Below, piece after piece: positions 17,760 through 27,300 of a DNA stretch of 64,000 nucleotides (positions are counted from its first letter, which is position 1; the number at the start of each line of letters is the position of its first letter). Position numbers and translations under genes: made by a program. The DNA is from Gimesia maris (GTDB lineage Bacteria > Planctomycetota > Planctomycetia > Planctomycetales > Planctomycetaceae), in NCBI RefSeq assembly GCF_008298035.1, contig NZ_CP042910.1, positions 1,384,001-1,448,000 on the forward strand, read 5' to 3'. Below the pieces are notes generated by a model. The model ran no database searches. It was not told the DNA's origin and saw only the letters and a program-made list of their open reading frames with translations.

Positions 17760-19121
17760 TTATTGCTCCTGTCCATCCTGTTGTTCTGATGGAATATCAG
17801 AGAGTTTCAGTTCACGGGCGTGGAACAGATCTTCGCAGTCATCGAAGTTGGTCTGCGTTAACCAGTTCATCGCTACAGGATGATGTCCGGTGGCGTAGAA
17901 GGCACCATTGACCTGACCATTTTTCTCTACACTTGTGATCCGAAAGACAAACAGGTCTTCTACCATATATTCGCCATTCTGAAAGCCGATCAGCTCCGAG
18001 ATACGCATTACTTTACGCTCACCATTCGGGAGGCGGCTGATGTGTACCAGCAGGTGAACCGCAGAGGCGATATACCGCCGGGCAATCGAGTTAGGCAGTT
18101 CGGCACCCGACAAGGCAATCATCAGTTCCAGACGGTCCAGCGCGTCACGGGTGTCGTTGGCGTGAACAGTACTCATCGAACCATCGTGACCCGTATTCAT
18201 CGCCTGCAGCATTTCCAGCACCTCACCACCACGCGATTCCCCGACGATCACCCGGTCAGGACGCATTCGCAGACTGTTTTTCAACAGGTCACGCTGGTTG
18301 ATTTCTCCCTGGCCTTCGATGTTGGAAGGACGTGCTTCCAGTGAAACGACGTCGGGCTGCTGGAGTTGCAGTTCCGCGGTCTGTTCAATGGTCACAATTC
18401 GTTCTTTGGCAGAAATGTACCGACTCAGGTTATTCAACAAAGTCGTTTTACCGGCACCGGTACCACCACTGATCAGAATATTCAGGCGACCATGAACGGC
18501 CATCTCAAGAAATCGAGCCATGTCCGGCGCCAGTGATCGTTTTTTGACCATGTCGTCAAATAACAAAGCCTGGGTGCGGAAACGACGAATGGAAAGTGTA
18601 GGGCCTTTCAATGCCAGGGGAGGAATCACCGCGTTCAGACGGGAGCCATCCGGAAGCTTGGCGTCGACCATCGGCGAAACTTCATCGATACGACGACCGG
18701 CGCGTCCGACCAGTCGATGGATGAGCTGCAATAAGTGTTCATCGTCAGCAAAACTGATATCGGTTTCTTCCAGCAGACCATTGCGTTCGATGAATACCCG
18801 GTCGGCTCCGTTGACCAGCACATCGCTGATTTCCGGATCGTTCATTAATGGCTCCAGGGGACCGAACCCATAGATTTCATCAAGAATTTCCCGGACCATG
18901 ATATCCCGGTTAGTCTGATCGAGGGCGATATCCTGCTGCATACAAAGATGTTCTGCCAGTCCACGCAGCTTGATACGCAGATCTTCTTCAGGCAGTTCTC
19001 CCGCCTTGGAAAAATCGATGGCGTCCACCATCTGGTGGTGCAGTTTGGTCTTGAGCCTCTGGAAGGCTTTTTTGGCATCAGCAGTCGGACTGACTACGGT
19101 TGTTTCACTTTGTAATACCAT
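17760..19121 (-). CDS. tadA: Tad pilus/secretion ATPase TadA (CpaF)
   Basis: 453 residues from the ATG at 19121, preferred over a GTG 12 bp upstream because GGTGGAG lies about 8 nt before it. The N-terminal part (YGFGPLEPLMNDPEISDVLVNG) is typical of CpaF. Walker A is GGTGAGKTT (219-227). The Asp box/Walker B area reads RMRPDRVIVGESRGGEVLEM and the His box region HDGSMSTVHAN. This PilT/VirB11-like hexameric ATPase drives assembly of Flp pili with TadB/TadC. It sits between tadG (14 bp) and tadB (3 bp). In most tad loci the CpaE/TadZ gene precedes it; here it does not. Confidence 0.95.
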   Translation of the reverse strand: MVLQSETTVVSPTADAKKAFQRLKTKLHHQMVDAIDFSKAGELPEEDLRIKLRGLAEHLCMQQDIALDQTNRDIMVREILDEIYGFGPLEPLMNDPEISDVLVNGADRVFIERNGLLEETDISFADDEHLLQLIHRLVGRAGRRIDEVSPMVDAKLPDGSRLNAVIPPLALKGPTLSIRRFRTQALLFDDMVKKRSLAPDMARFLEMAVHGRLNILISGGTGAGKTTLLNNLSRYISAKERIVTIEQTAELQLQQPDVVSLEARPSNIEGQGEINQRDLLKNSLRMRPDRVIVGESRGGEVLEMLQAMNTGHDGSMSTVHANDTRDALDRLELMIALSGAELPNSIARRYIASAVHLLVHISRLPNGERKVMRISELIGFQNGEYMVEDLFVFRITSVEKNGQVNGAFYATGHHPVAMNWLTQTNFDDCEDLFHARELKLSDIPSEQQDGQEQ

Positions 19122-19135
19122 GGAAATCTCCACCC

Positions 19136-20395
19136 TTAACGGGTCAGATAAAGCTTGTAAATGTATTTATTGGTTACTGGTTTTAATGGGTCTGCAGTCT
19201 GTTGCAGATTCGGTTTTGAATGGTCAGCAGACGGATCTGATTCCGGCTGGGTCAGAATCACAGTACGTGTTGTCAGTACCCCCGGTTGCAGGATAATTTT
19301 TGTTGTCTGATTATCGTCCCTCTGGACCGCCATGATTCGTCCTGCAACCAGATTTGTGCAGTCTGCCGTTCCGTCGTATTTCTGACCGGAAGCGGTTACC
19401 TGGTCATATAAAAAACAGATGCGACACTGACCGGTCATTTCCTCGAAGGCATCCTGTTCTGCATTTTCCAGGTCAGGGCTGCAGTGCAGGGGGAGCGGGG
19501 TTCCGTTAAACAGCAGTTCCCCGTGAAAGTGTTTCAAATCTTTTCGGGTGAGCCCTGATCTGATCTGTCGAACCACCGGTTCCGATTTCAAATCAGAACC
19601 GAAATCCAGCAGTTGCATGTTTGCATCCGTGATTTCACCCCGTCGCGGTTTACTGGTTAGAATGATTTCCGGGATGCCATCCGAACCACGACTGACGGTT
19701 TTTGTTTCAGGGTCGAACCGATACTCGTCTTTACCGCGTTTCTGGTTGATTTGAAGTTCCCAGGTTTCGGTATGCTTGCCTGTCGGATCGATCTTTAAAA
19801 TGGCCAGGGGATAAGCGGGGACAGGAACATTTTCAAAGGGCCGAACTCCCAGGATATGATTGTCCAGGGTTGCTTCAATTTGTGCGCCGATTCTGCCTGG
19901 ATGAGTCCGGGTCAGGTCCGACATGAAATCTGCTACCGGATTGGCCAGGCGGCTGGAACCGTGAGTTTTGATCTGAATGCTCTGCGGTTCGTGATCTGTC
20001 TGCAGAAACTTTCTCAATCCTGTCTCTTCATCAGGAACTAATTTCCCAAAGAGTAAATTATCACCTTTGGTGAGATTGATTCCAATTCGCTGGCCGGCAA
20101 CGGTGTTCAGTTTCAAAGCCTGGTTGGCTGACGTCTCTGCCCGTTCCATCAGCAGGTCAAAGTCCGGTTTTTCTTTCAGGAGTTCGTCAGAAACCAGTTC
20201 ATGTCCCGCTGCCAGTGCCGCTGTCTCCACGCAGGTGGTAACTTCCAGCGACGCCGCATCCAGCCACAGTCGATTCACAATCAGCGCAATGCCCGTCATC
20301 ACGACCAGCAGTACAATCGCAGCCAGAGGGGTGATTACCCCCCGGCGTGCAACGGCTTGCGAGTTTGTGGACTGAATTATCTGGACACGTTTCAT
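19136..20395 (-). CDS. tadG: TadG-like Flp pilus assembly protein
   Basis: 419 residues. A short basic N-terminus ending in ARRG is followed by the TadE/TadG hydrophobic helix (VITPLAAIVLLVVMTGIALIVN, about 20-43) and a long periplasmic beta-rich domain. This is the usual plan of planctomycete TadG-like proteins (pseudopilin-like N-terminus plus large domain). I see no VWA MIDAS, which some TadG proteins have. It lies 60 bp after cpaB and 14 bp before tadA. Identification as TadG is by N-terminus and context; the large domain matches no family I recognise. Confidence 0.75.
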   Translation of the reverse strand: MKRVQIIQSTNSQAVARRGVITPLAAIVLLVVMTGIALIVNRLWLDAASLEVTTCVETAALAAGHELVSDELLKEKPDFDLLMERAETSANQALKLNTVAGQRIGINLTKGDNLLFGKLVPDEETGLRKFLQTDHEPQSIQIKTHGSSRLANPVADFMSDLTRTHPGRIGAQIEATLDNHILGVRPFENVPVPAYPLAILKIDPTGKHTETWELQINQKRGKDEYRFDPETKTVSRGSDGIPEIILTSKPRRGEITDANMQLLDFGSDLKSEPVVRQIRSGLTRKDLKHFHGELLFNGTPLPLHCSPDLENAEQDAFEEMTGQCRICFLYDQVTASGQKYDGTADCTNLVAGRIMAVQRDDNQTTKIILQPGVLTTRTVILTQPESDPSADHSKPNLQQTADPLKPVTNKYIYKLYLTR

Positions 20396-20455
20396 AATTA
20401 TGAATTTCAGTGATCAATAACAGAGAGAACACGCTGATGTTTAAAACAATGATTC

Positions 20456-21559
20456 CTAACGCCCTGCAGTCTGGTTTTGAGGAAAGGAAAACGAGCGGGC
20501 GTAAGGGCCAGGCTGTCCACTGGGAGCACCTTGAGGAGGTCCCGGTGCTGGAGCTTGTTGAGCCGTCGGTCCGTTGGAGTCAGAGTTGGAATTGGATGGT
20601 CCGGCAGGGGCACTGATAGAACCGCTGTCGCTGTTATATCCACCACCATTTCCCCAGTGGGGGTTCAGGTATCCGCCCGAGTTGAATCCACCGTTTCCAC
20701 CGCGGCGGTAACTGTCATAGTCGCCGATTCGTAAACCATCTCGATCAAATTTATTCACACTGCGGCTGGAACCATAATAGCCTTCTACAATAAAGGGCTT
20801 AGGTGGTTCTTCTTCTTTTGGCTTTTCCGGAGTCTTCAATCCGAGGATTTCGTACAGGGTTGCTTTTTCAGCACTACTGACGGCAACGCCGCCATCCCCT
20901 TTTCCTTCCGGTGTATAACTCATGGTGATTTCACCACGGTCACGTGCCAGAATCATGATGTTGGCCTGTTCGGGAGTCAGTTCCAGCGTGACATTCGTAC
21001 CACGCCGCGAACTACTGTTTTGAGTGTAGCTGCGATTGATGGCAATCACGCGGACACCGTTGAACAGGGTCAGAGTCATTCCGCCATTTAAACGCTTGTC
21101 ATTGTTCATGCCGGTCGGTGTCATGTGGACATCGACATACTCACCTGGTTTGATCAGTCCATCGACCAGATCCACTGACGATTCCAGAGAAACGGAAATC
21201 GCCCGCATACCTGGTTCCACCTGAATGGGCGGCGTCTCTCCAGCCGGATACAGCTGACCGGTGGAAATCGGTGTCGCGGCAGGAATTCGTTCCTTGACGA
21301 TACGACCGACGATAACACGGTTCGATGTCATCATTTCCGGTTTCAGGTTTTTGATAGCGATTGGACCCAGCCCCAGATGCTCATCGGTTACCAGGGTACC
21401 TGGTTCCAGTTCACTGATCGCCATGGGAATGTTTCGTGTGGCAACCGGCGGCGCTTCTTCTTTGCCGGCCAGTAATCGTTTTCCTATATAGGCTGCAATC
21501 AGTACGCCGAAGACGCCAAACATCAACAGTGTTACTTTTGCAGGGGTCAGGCTTTTCAC
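20456..21559 (-). CDS. cpaB: Flp pilus assembly protein CpaB (RcpC)
   Basis: 367 residues from a GTG; no better start precedes the membrane helix (VTLLMFGVFGVLIAAYIGKRLL, about 9-30). An SAF domain follows (about 40-105: NIPMAISELEPGTLVTDEHLG; RIPAATPISTGQLYP) and then the RcpC-type domain (MRAISVSLESSVDLVDGLIKPGEYVDVHMT). The C-terminal about 100 residues are Gly/Ser/Asn/Pro-rich and probably disordered. CpaB helps the outer-membrane secretin of the Tad system, yet no secretin gene is adjacent. The gap of 130 bp before it is the largest inside the operon. Confidence 0.9.
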   Translation of the reverse strand: MKSLTPAKVTLLMFGVFGVLIAAYIGKRLLAGKEEAPPVATRNIPMAISELEPGTLVTDEHLGLGPIAIKNLKPEMMTSNRVIVGRIVKERIPAATPISTGQLYPAGETPPIQVEPGMRAISVSLESSVDLVDGLIKPGEYVDVHMTPTGMNNDKRLNGGMTLTLFNGVRVIAINRSYTQNSSSRRGTNVTLELTPEQANIMILARDRGEITMSYTPEGKGDGGVAVSSAEKATLYEILGLKTPEKPKEEEPPKPFIVEGYYGSSRSVNKFDRDGLRIGDYDSYRRGGNGGFNSGGYLNPHWGNGGGYNSDSGSISAPAGPSNSNSDSNGPTAQQAPAPGPPQGAPSGQPGPYARSFSFPQNQTAGR

Positions 21560-21689
21560 CGGATCAGTCTCCCGTAACTTGGTGAAGCAGAGCGGATGCC
21601 CGGCTTCCAGTTTTCCCTCCTGTTGAATCGTCGGAGGGCTTTACGATTATTTCCAAATCAACAAGGTGTGAGCAGATTCGTCAAACAAA

Positions 21690-22106
21690 TCACTCTTTGA
21701 TCATCCTTGTTTCTGAATACAAATTTTGTCCCTGTAAGTCATATCCCACAGGCCACAACAGATTGGGTGAGGCCAGATTCATCGGGATACTGACAGCCAC
21801 CATCACGACATCACCGGGATGTTCTCCCATTTCCGTCTGGATGACCGCACCTTGCCCCAGTTGGGGAGGCAGAATTTTCAATACTTCCTGTTCGACATTT
21901 TCTTGAGTGATGCCCGGCAATGTTGCCAGTCGGGCACCGATGCGGCTGGCTTCAACAACATCTGCCCGTGCATAAAACAAAAGTGTGAATTCTAATAACG
22001 CGAACAGCACGATACCGAAAATCGGCAGCACCAGCGCGAGTTCCATACTCAGGAACCCGCTGCGTTCTGGCTGTTTCGAATTATGTTGAACCCGTTTGAC
22101 TTGCAT
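21690..22106 (-). CDS. tadE: TadE-like minor pseudopilin
   Basis: 138 residues. The hallmark is a basic N-terminus followed by GFLSMELALVLPIFGIVLFALLEF (the TadE-like domain, with Glu at the pseudopilin +5-like position) and then RADVVEASRIGARLAT. After processing by the prepilin peptidase it would act as a minor pilin priming or capping the Flp fibre. The gene lies 53 bp after the peptidase gene and 130 bp before cpaB. Confidence 0.9.
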   Translation of the reverse strand: MQVKRVQHNSKQPERSGFLSMELALVLPIFGIVLFALLEFTLLFYARADVVEASRIGARLATLPGITQENVEQEVLKILPPQLGQGAVIQTEMGEHPGDVVMVAVSIPMNLASPNLLWPVGYDLQGQNLYSETRMIKE

Positions 22107-22159
22107 TGCTGAATTACTTTCAACAGTATTCTTGTGATCTATTTCCTGGAAACTGCAAC

Positions 22160-22726
22160 TTAAAGGACTACCGACTTGATGACCATCCAGGTGGTCACGC
22201 TCCAGGTCGCCAGTACCACAGGCAGCGCGAACGGCATCAGACCTCGTTTTTGCTTCTGTTTCATGGTTTCCGGTTTGTATTTCTTTTTATTCTTCAAGGC
22301 TTTGCCTGTTGCCAGGTAAGTTTCCTTGGTCTTGCGTGCTCCGCGTGTAACAACACTCCAAAAGAGCACCGCAAAGGAACCGATCAGTACGAACAGCGTT
22401 CCGATGATCATGACGGCAATGGTCGCTTTGAAGCCCAGCCAGATCGATAATGCCCCCATCATTTTCACATCACCTGCGGCACCACTGCCGACAATCCAGA
22501 TCAGAAAGAAGGAGCCAAATCCTGCCAGGAACCCCAGTCCGCCATACATCAGGCCTTCCCAGCCATTAAATACCAGCTGGTAAATGATGCCTAATACAAA
22601 GAAGGGAACCGTCAATACGTTATAGATTTTTCTGGCTTTGTAATCTGTGATCGCAGCGATAACTGTGAAGATGCCGACGCTGATCGCCATGACATATAGA
22701 GATGTTTGTGTGAGCTGAAAATCCAT
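22160..22726 (-). CDS. tadV: Prepilin peptidase TadV/CpaA (A24 family)
   Basis: 188 residues from the ATG at 22726 (a TTG lies 15 bp further upstream). Six hydrophobic segments are visible. The two catalytic aspartates of A24 aspartic peptidases are in AAITDYKARKIYN (about residue 27) and GSGAAGDVKMMGAL (GxGD-type motif). It lacks the N-terminal methylase domain of PilD, as in TadV/CpaA. It would cleave Flp pilin and TadE/TadG-type pseudopilins at the inner membrane. It is the first gene of the operon, so the promoter should lie in 22727-22900. Confidence 0.92.
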   Translation of the reverse strand: MDFQLTQTSLYVMAISVGIFTVIAAITDYKARKIYNVLTVPFFVLGIIYQLVFNGWEGLMYGGLGFLAGFGSFFLIWIVGSGAAGDVKMMGALSIWLGFKATIAVMIIGTLFVLIGSFAVLFWSVVTRGARKTKETYLATGKALKNKKKYKPETMKQKQKRGLMPFALPVVLATWSVTTWMVIKSVVL

Positions 22727-23349
22727 TGCTGTTCTTTTCAATCAATCTATCTGGTGATGGAAGTTCTGCCGATTAAGGCAGGTACGTTATCTGGTAAATA
22801 TATGCTGAACCTGACAGCAGGTGTTGAAAATATACCTCACGTTTCCCCAGAGATACTTTCAATCTGAAAAAAAACGCTGCCGCTGTGGTTTCACTGTTTT
22901 CTTAAAGCAACAGTGAATAATAAAACCGTCAGAACTGTTACAACGCAGGGATTCCCTGAGACTGATACAGTCAATTTAATCATACGCAGCAGGCTACCTC
23001 GCCCGGCCGCAAACGCACTGTTCTGGTACAGTCTTATAGAAATGAATCAGGGCTGACTTTGTAACCTCTTGTCAGTATTGCCCGTTTGCAACGGAATCGA
23101 GAGGTCGGTCAGAGGAATTGAAATTTCAGTTAAGAGTCGAAAGAATTCTGATTTCAAGAGGTTAACGGTTCGCGCGCTCTTCCATGATTCCTAAAATGAG
23201 TCTTAACTGGAGAATCGCTCTGATTCGCAAAACCAGACCAGGCCGGGGACTTTTCTCTGGTTTTCTGTTTCGCGCATCAGACAGATTACTGACACAGACG
23301 CTCATGCATCACGCAGAGCACTCGCAGGTGTTTCAAGGAAGGATGAACA
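22727..23349. promoter_or_regulatory. 623-bp gene-free divergent region with inverted repeat
   Basis: It separates the Tad operon (minus) from the inositol-monophosphatase gene (plus). I see no flp pilin or other small gene. An AT-rich part (22790-22880) could hold the Tad promoter (several TATATT-like boxes on the minus strand, none with a clear -35). A perfect 9-bp inverted repeat, TTCACTGTT (22890-22898) and AACAGTGAA (22909-22917) with a 10-nt loop, has no T-run and looks more like an operator than a terminator. Confidence 0.4.
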
Positions 23350-24135
23350 TTGAATTCCACAGAATTACTGGATGTTGCAGAAACGGCTGCCCGGCGGGGG
23401 GCCAAATGTCTGCTGGACTGGGTCGATGAATTTCGGGTCTCCGAAAAAGGCCGTGCCGATCTGGTGACTGACGCTGATTTTGCATCTCAAAAAGCGATCT
23501 TAAATCATATCAGTGAATGTTATCCCGAACATAACATGCTGGGAGAAGAAGGTTTAAACAAGCAGGACGGCGATTCCGAATATCGCTGGGTCATTGATCC
23601 GCTCGATGGGACTTCCAATTATGTGCACGGTTTTCCCTATTATTGTGTGTCCATTGGGCTTGAACATCAGGGGGAGCTTGTTCTGGGAGTCGTTTATGAT
23701 CCGAATCGCGATGAAATGTTCTCTGCATTTCAGGGTCGCGGGGCTACATTAAACGGGACTCCCATTGCGCCTTCCCGGATTCTCACACTGGATCAGGCGA
23801 TGCTGGTAGCCAGTTTGCCGGTCGGAGTTACGGGACGAGATATTGCCATCGACCGTTTTTTGCGGGTGTTGCCCGAGTCGCAGACATTACAGCGTACAGG
23901 CTCGGCGGCGTTGAATTTATGCTACGTGGCAACCGGGAGAATTGAAGGATACTGGTCCAGTAATCTCAAACCCTGGGATATGGCGGCTGGTGTTCTCATC
24001 TGCCGGGAAGCCGGAGGCGCTGTGACTTCGATCGAAAATGCGGAATTTACCATTGAAATCCCCAGTATTCTGGCAACCAATGGGACAAATATTCATGTGG
24101 CCCTGCAGTCATTATTAACAGAGACGCTTTTTTAG
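23350..24135 (+). CDS. suhB: Inositol monophosphatase family protein
   Basis: 261 residues from a TTG. AAGGA lies about 8 nt before it, and the nearby ATG at 23343 is in another frame. All metal and catalytic motifs are present: E66-E67 in MLGEEG, D83-PLD86-GTSNYVHG and the second aspartate D210 in PWDMAAGVLICREAGG. The enzyme hydrolyses inositol-1-phosphate or similar small phosphates with Mg2+; family members also act on histidinol phosphate, fructose bisphosphate or 3'-phosphoadenosine phosphate, so the substrate is not certain. It is cytosolic and stands alone, with the giant-protein genes beginning 219 bp downstream. Confidence 0.9.
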   Translation: MNSTELLDVAETAARRGAKCLLDWVDEFRVSEKGRADLVTDADFASQKAILNHISECYPEHNMLGEEGLNKQDGDSEYRWVIDPLDGTSNYVHGFPYYCVSIGLEHQGELVLGVVYDPNRDEMFSAFQGRGATLNGTPIAPSRILTLDQAMLVASLPVGVTGRDIAIDRFLRVLPESQTLQRTGSAALNLCYVATGRIEGYWSSNLKPWDMAAGVLICREAGGAVTSIENAEFTIEIPSILATNGTNIHVALQSLLTETLF

Positions 24136-24354
24136 CCAGCTTTGAGATTCCTTCTTTAATGTACCCAAAATACGACGTATGATAGAAGCAGTGATAAAAA
24201 ACACAGACAGGTTCGGGTTGTATACATAAGGATATGTTTAAGTCTGTCAGGCAACTGACAGTTCTGAGTTGCGATCACATTGCCAGGTATCAGTCCTGTG
24301 GTCGAACTCAATCAGAGGTTATCTGTCCCCTCATACTGGGTTCTATTTGCAATT

Positions 24355-27300
24355 ATGTCATATCTTGCACGTTTCATCTCAGTCTCACTGGGATTGGTCT
24401 TGCTGTTTGTATTCTGCGTGGGAGGTACGTGTGACTCCGTTTACGCCCAGACAACTCAACCTGAAAAAAACACTCAACAGCCAGGCAGCGAGCTCAAGAA
24501 CAATTCACCATCAGTTCCCGAAAAGACGGTTCAACCTCCGGGAAGTGGTACTGCAGTCGTTCCCCAGCCGGTCGACCGCGCTTTCAAAAAAATCAGTGGC
24601 GCGCCTCAGGGGGCTGCAAAGCAGGATGTGTATATTAAAGGCGATGATGGTCAATATTTCCCACTACCGAATCTCAGCCTGAATCAGATTCTGGAATATC
24701 TTAAACAGAAACAGGACAACCAGGTCGAACGCTCACCGGCGTACGCGGTCTCATCCATTTCACTCGATGGCACAATCAAAGACGATCGCGCTGTTCTCGA
24801 TATACGAATCGTGGTGTTGATCAACGAAGAAAAACAGTGGATCCGGGTTCCCATCAAACTGAATGAATCGATCTTTCTCAAAACCAGTTATAAGGGGGAG
24901 GGGGAATCGAGTCCTGGTGGCTTTAATCGAACAGAAGGTTATCTCTGGTGGTTCCAGGGAAAAGGCACCCACGAACTGAATCTGACCGTGAGCGTCTCAC
25001 TCAAGCAGCAGTTGCCCTCTCGTCGTCTGCAACTTGTAATGCCTCAGACGGCAGTCAGTAATTTAAAGCTGATTATTCCACTCCCCCAGGTCAGCCTGGA
25101 AGTGCCGACCGGCGTGGCTGTTTCTAAAAAAGCAATCTCTGACGATCAGAGTCTGGTAGAGATGTTCGGCCTGGGAGATCAGCTCGATCTTTCCTGGCAA
25201 CCCATTCCTGATGAGAAGAAAGTCGAAACCGTTCTGCAGGCAGAGACACTGCTGACAACAGATTTTACATCCGACTCGGTGCTGCTCAATGCTTCACAAT
25301 CGATCAAGGCATTAACAGGCAGCTTTCAGACCGTGCAGGTCAAGTTGCCCAAATCATTTCGGCTGCTGGATGTAAAGTGTGAAGGCTACAAGAGCCATCA
25401 ATTGCTCAAGGATAATACCGTCGATGTTTCGTTAATCGAACCGACGGTCGGCCCGATCGAACTGCAGTGGACACTGGAGCGAGATTTTCCTGAAGAGAAG
25501 GGGGAGTTTCTGATTGACGGGTTTGAAGTCAGTCGTGCCAAGCGTCAGACCGGATTGATTGATATCCAGACTCTGGATGGTTATCGCATTTTCCGTACGG
25601 AAGGTCAGAATCGATCCGTTTATCAGATTAAGGCAAACCAGAAAGATCTGGACAGTTCTTATCGCTTTCTGAATCAGCCATTTCAACTTCCTTTGAATAT
25701 CGAACGAGTGAAACCCTATTTTTCTGCCCGGCCATTTTACCTGGTCCAGATGTTTGGCAACCGGGCCGAACTGGAAGCCCGCGTGCAGATCAATGTTTTC
25801 CAGGGGGCTCTGGATCAGGTAGCCCTTAACTGGCCTGATCGGATCAAGGAGGGCTGGGAACTGGAACTCATGCAGGAGCCATCGTTAACGGAAGCGATTG
25901 TAATTGATCAGTCTCATCCAGAACGCATCCATATCAACCTGCTGAAACGTTCCAAGGGGGAATTTGAAATCACATTCCGGGCCCGTCGTCCCGTCATTGC
26001 CGATCAGGAGCCGTTTAACTTCAGCTTGCCCGAAATCAAAGCGCCCAGCCTCTCTCCAACTTCACTGGTCCTCGTTAATGATACCAACGTGGTGACGGAT
26101 CTGACTCCTTCCCCCAAAACACAGGTGCTTACCACTCCGGTCGCGCAGGGGGGACAATTTACTTTGCCAGTCGAAGTCATGAACCTCCGCAAAAGTGAAT
26201 TCCAGATTCAACCAGGAGCCAACGAGTTTTCGGCTGTAGTTTCGATTCATAATCAGGAGATTACTGCTACCAGTTCAGCACTGCTGGAAATCGAAAGTGC
26301 GGAAATGCGGGTGGAGCAGGACATTCAGTATCAGATTGAATATGAACCGCTGTCTGAGATCAGATTAAGAGTTCCGCTGGCATTGAAAAACCGAGTCAAT
26401 TTCTATCTGGATAATGAACAGAACCCATTGGTACCTACCTGGACTTCTGATGAGACAGATCCCGTGCAAAGTGCCCGGCTCTCTTTACGCAGCAAGAAAC
26501 TGGGGACGGTTAAAATTACTGCTGTCTATTTATTGCCACAGAATTCTCCCGATGAACTCCGCGTACCACTGATTCGCTCAGACGATGTTCCGTTTTCCGA
26601 AAGCCAGTTTGAACTTTCTCTGAAGGATGACGAAGATGCCCAGTATCTGGAAATTGAAAGCCTGGATGCAGCCTGGCAACAGCAGTTGGCGATGAATAAT
26701 AACGCCTTCTGGAGAGCCATTGATCCGAAGGCGGATATCAGTCTCAAACTGAATAAAAATCAATCCGGCTCTCTGTTTGCCTATTCAATCAGCCAGGCCT
26801 GGATTCAGTGCAGCCTGGATTTGACAGGTTCCTACCAGGCACGGGCCCAGTATGAATTTCCCGTTTCACCGAGAACGTTAACCTTCCGCATGCCGGAAGA
26901 GGCAGCCATTAAAATTGATGACATCTGGTGGAACGACCAGCGTGTGACCGGAAGTCTGCAACAGGGCAAAACTCAGGAGTATCAACTCATCCTGCCTTCC
27001 CCCAAAGAAAAGGAAAATAATCAGTATATTCTGACGATTGATTATGGTTCCACAAAACATCAGCGCGATTCGCAGTTTCAACCAATGACCGTTGCCGCCG
27101 CCGAATTTGCTGACAATCTCTGGGTTGAAAAAACGATGTGGAAAATCAGTCTGCCCAACAACCAGCATCTGTTTACAATTCCACTGGGATTTACTCCGCA
27201 GTTTCGCTGGGAAAACCAGGGCCTGTTCTGGTCACGTCAGTTCTACGGCCAGGATGAAATGCCGGTGGCTCTCAAAAATACGCCACCCGAATCAGAAGAA

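Noticed and set aside
23184..23429. 81-codon open frame before the phosphatase gene
   Set aside because: It overlaps the phosphatase start in another frame, has no ribosome site and no resemblance to a pilin or other small protein, so I do not count it as the missing flp gene.
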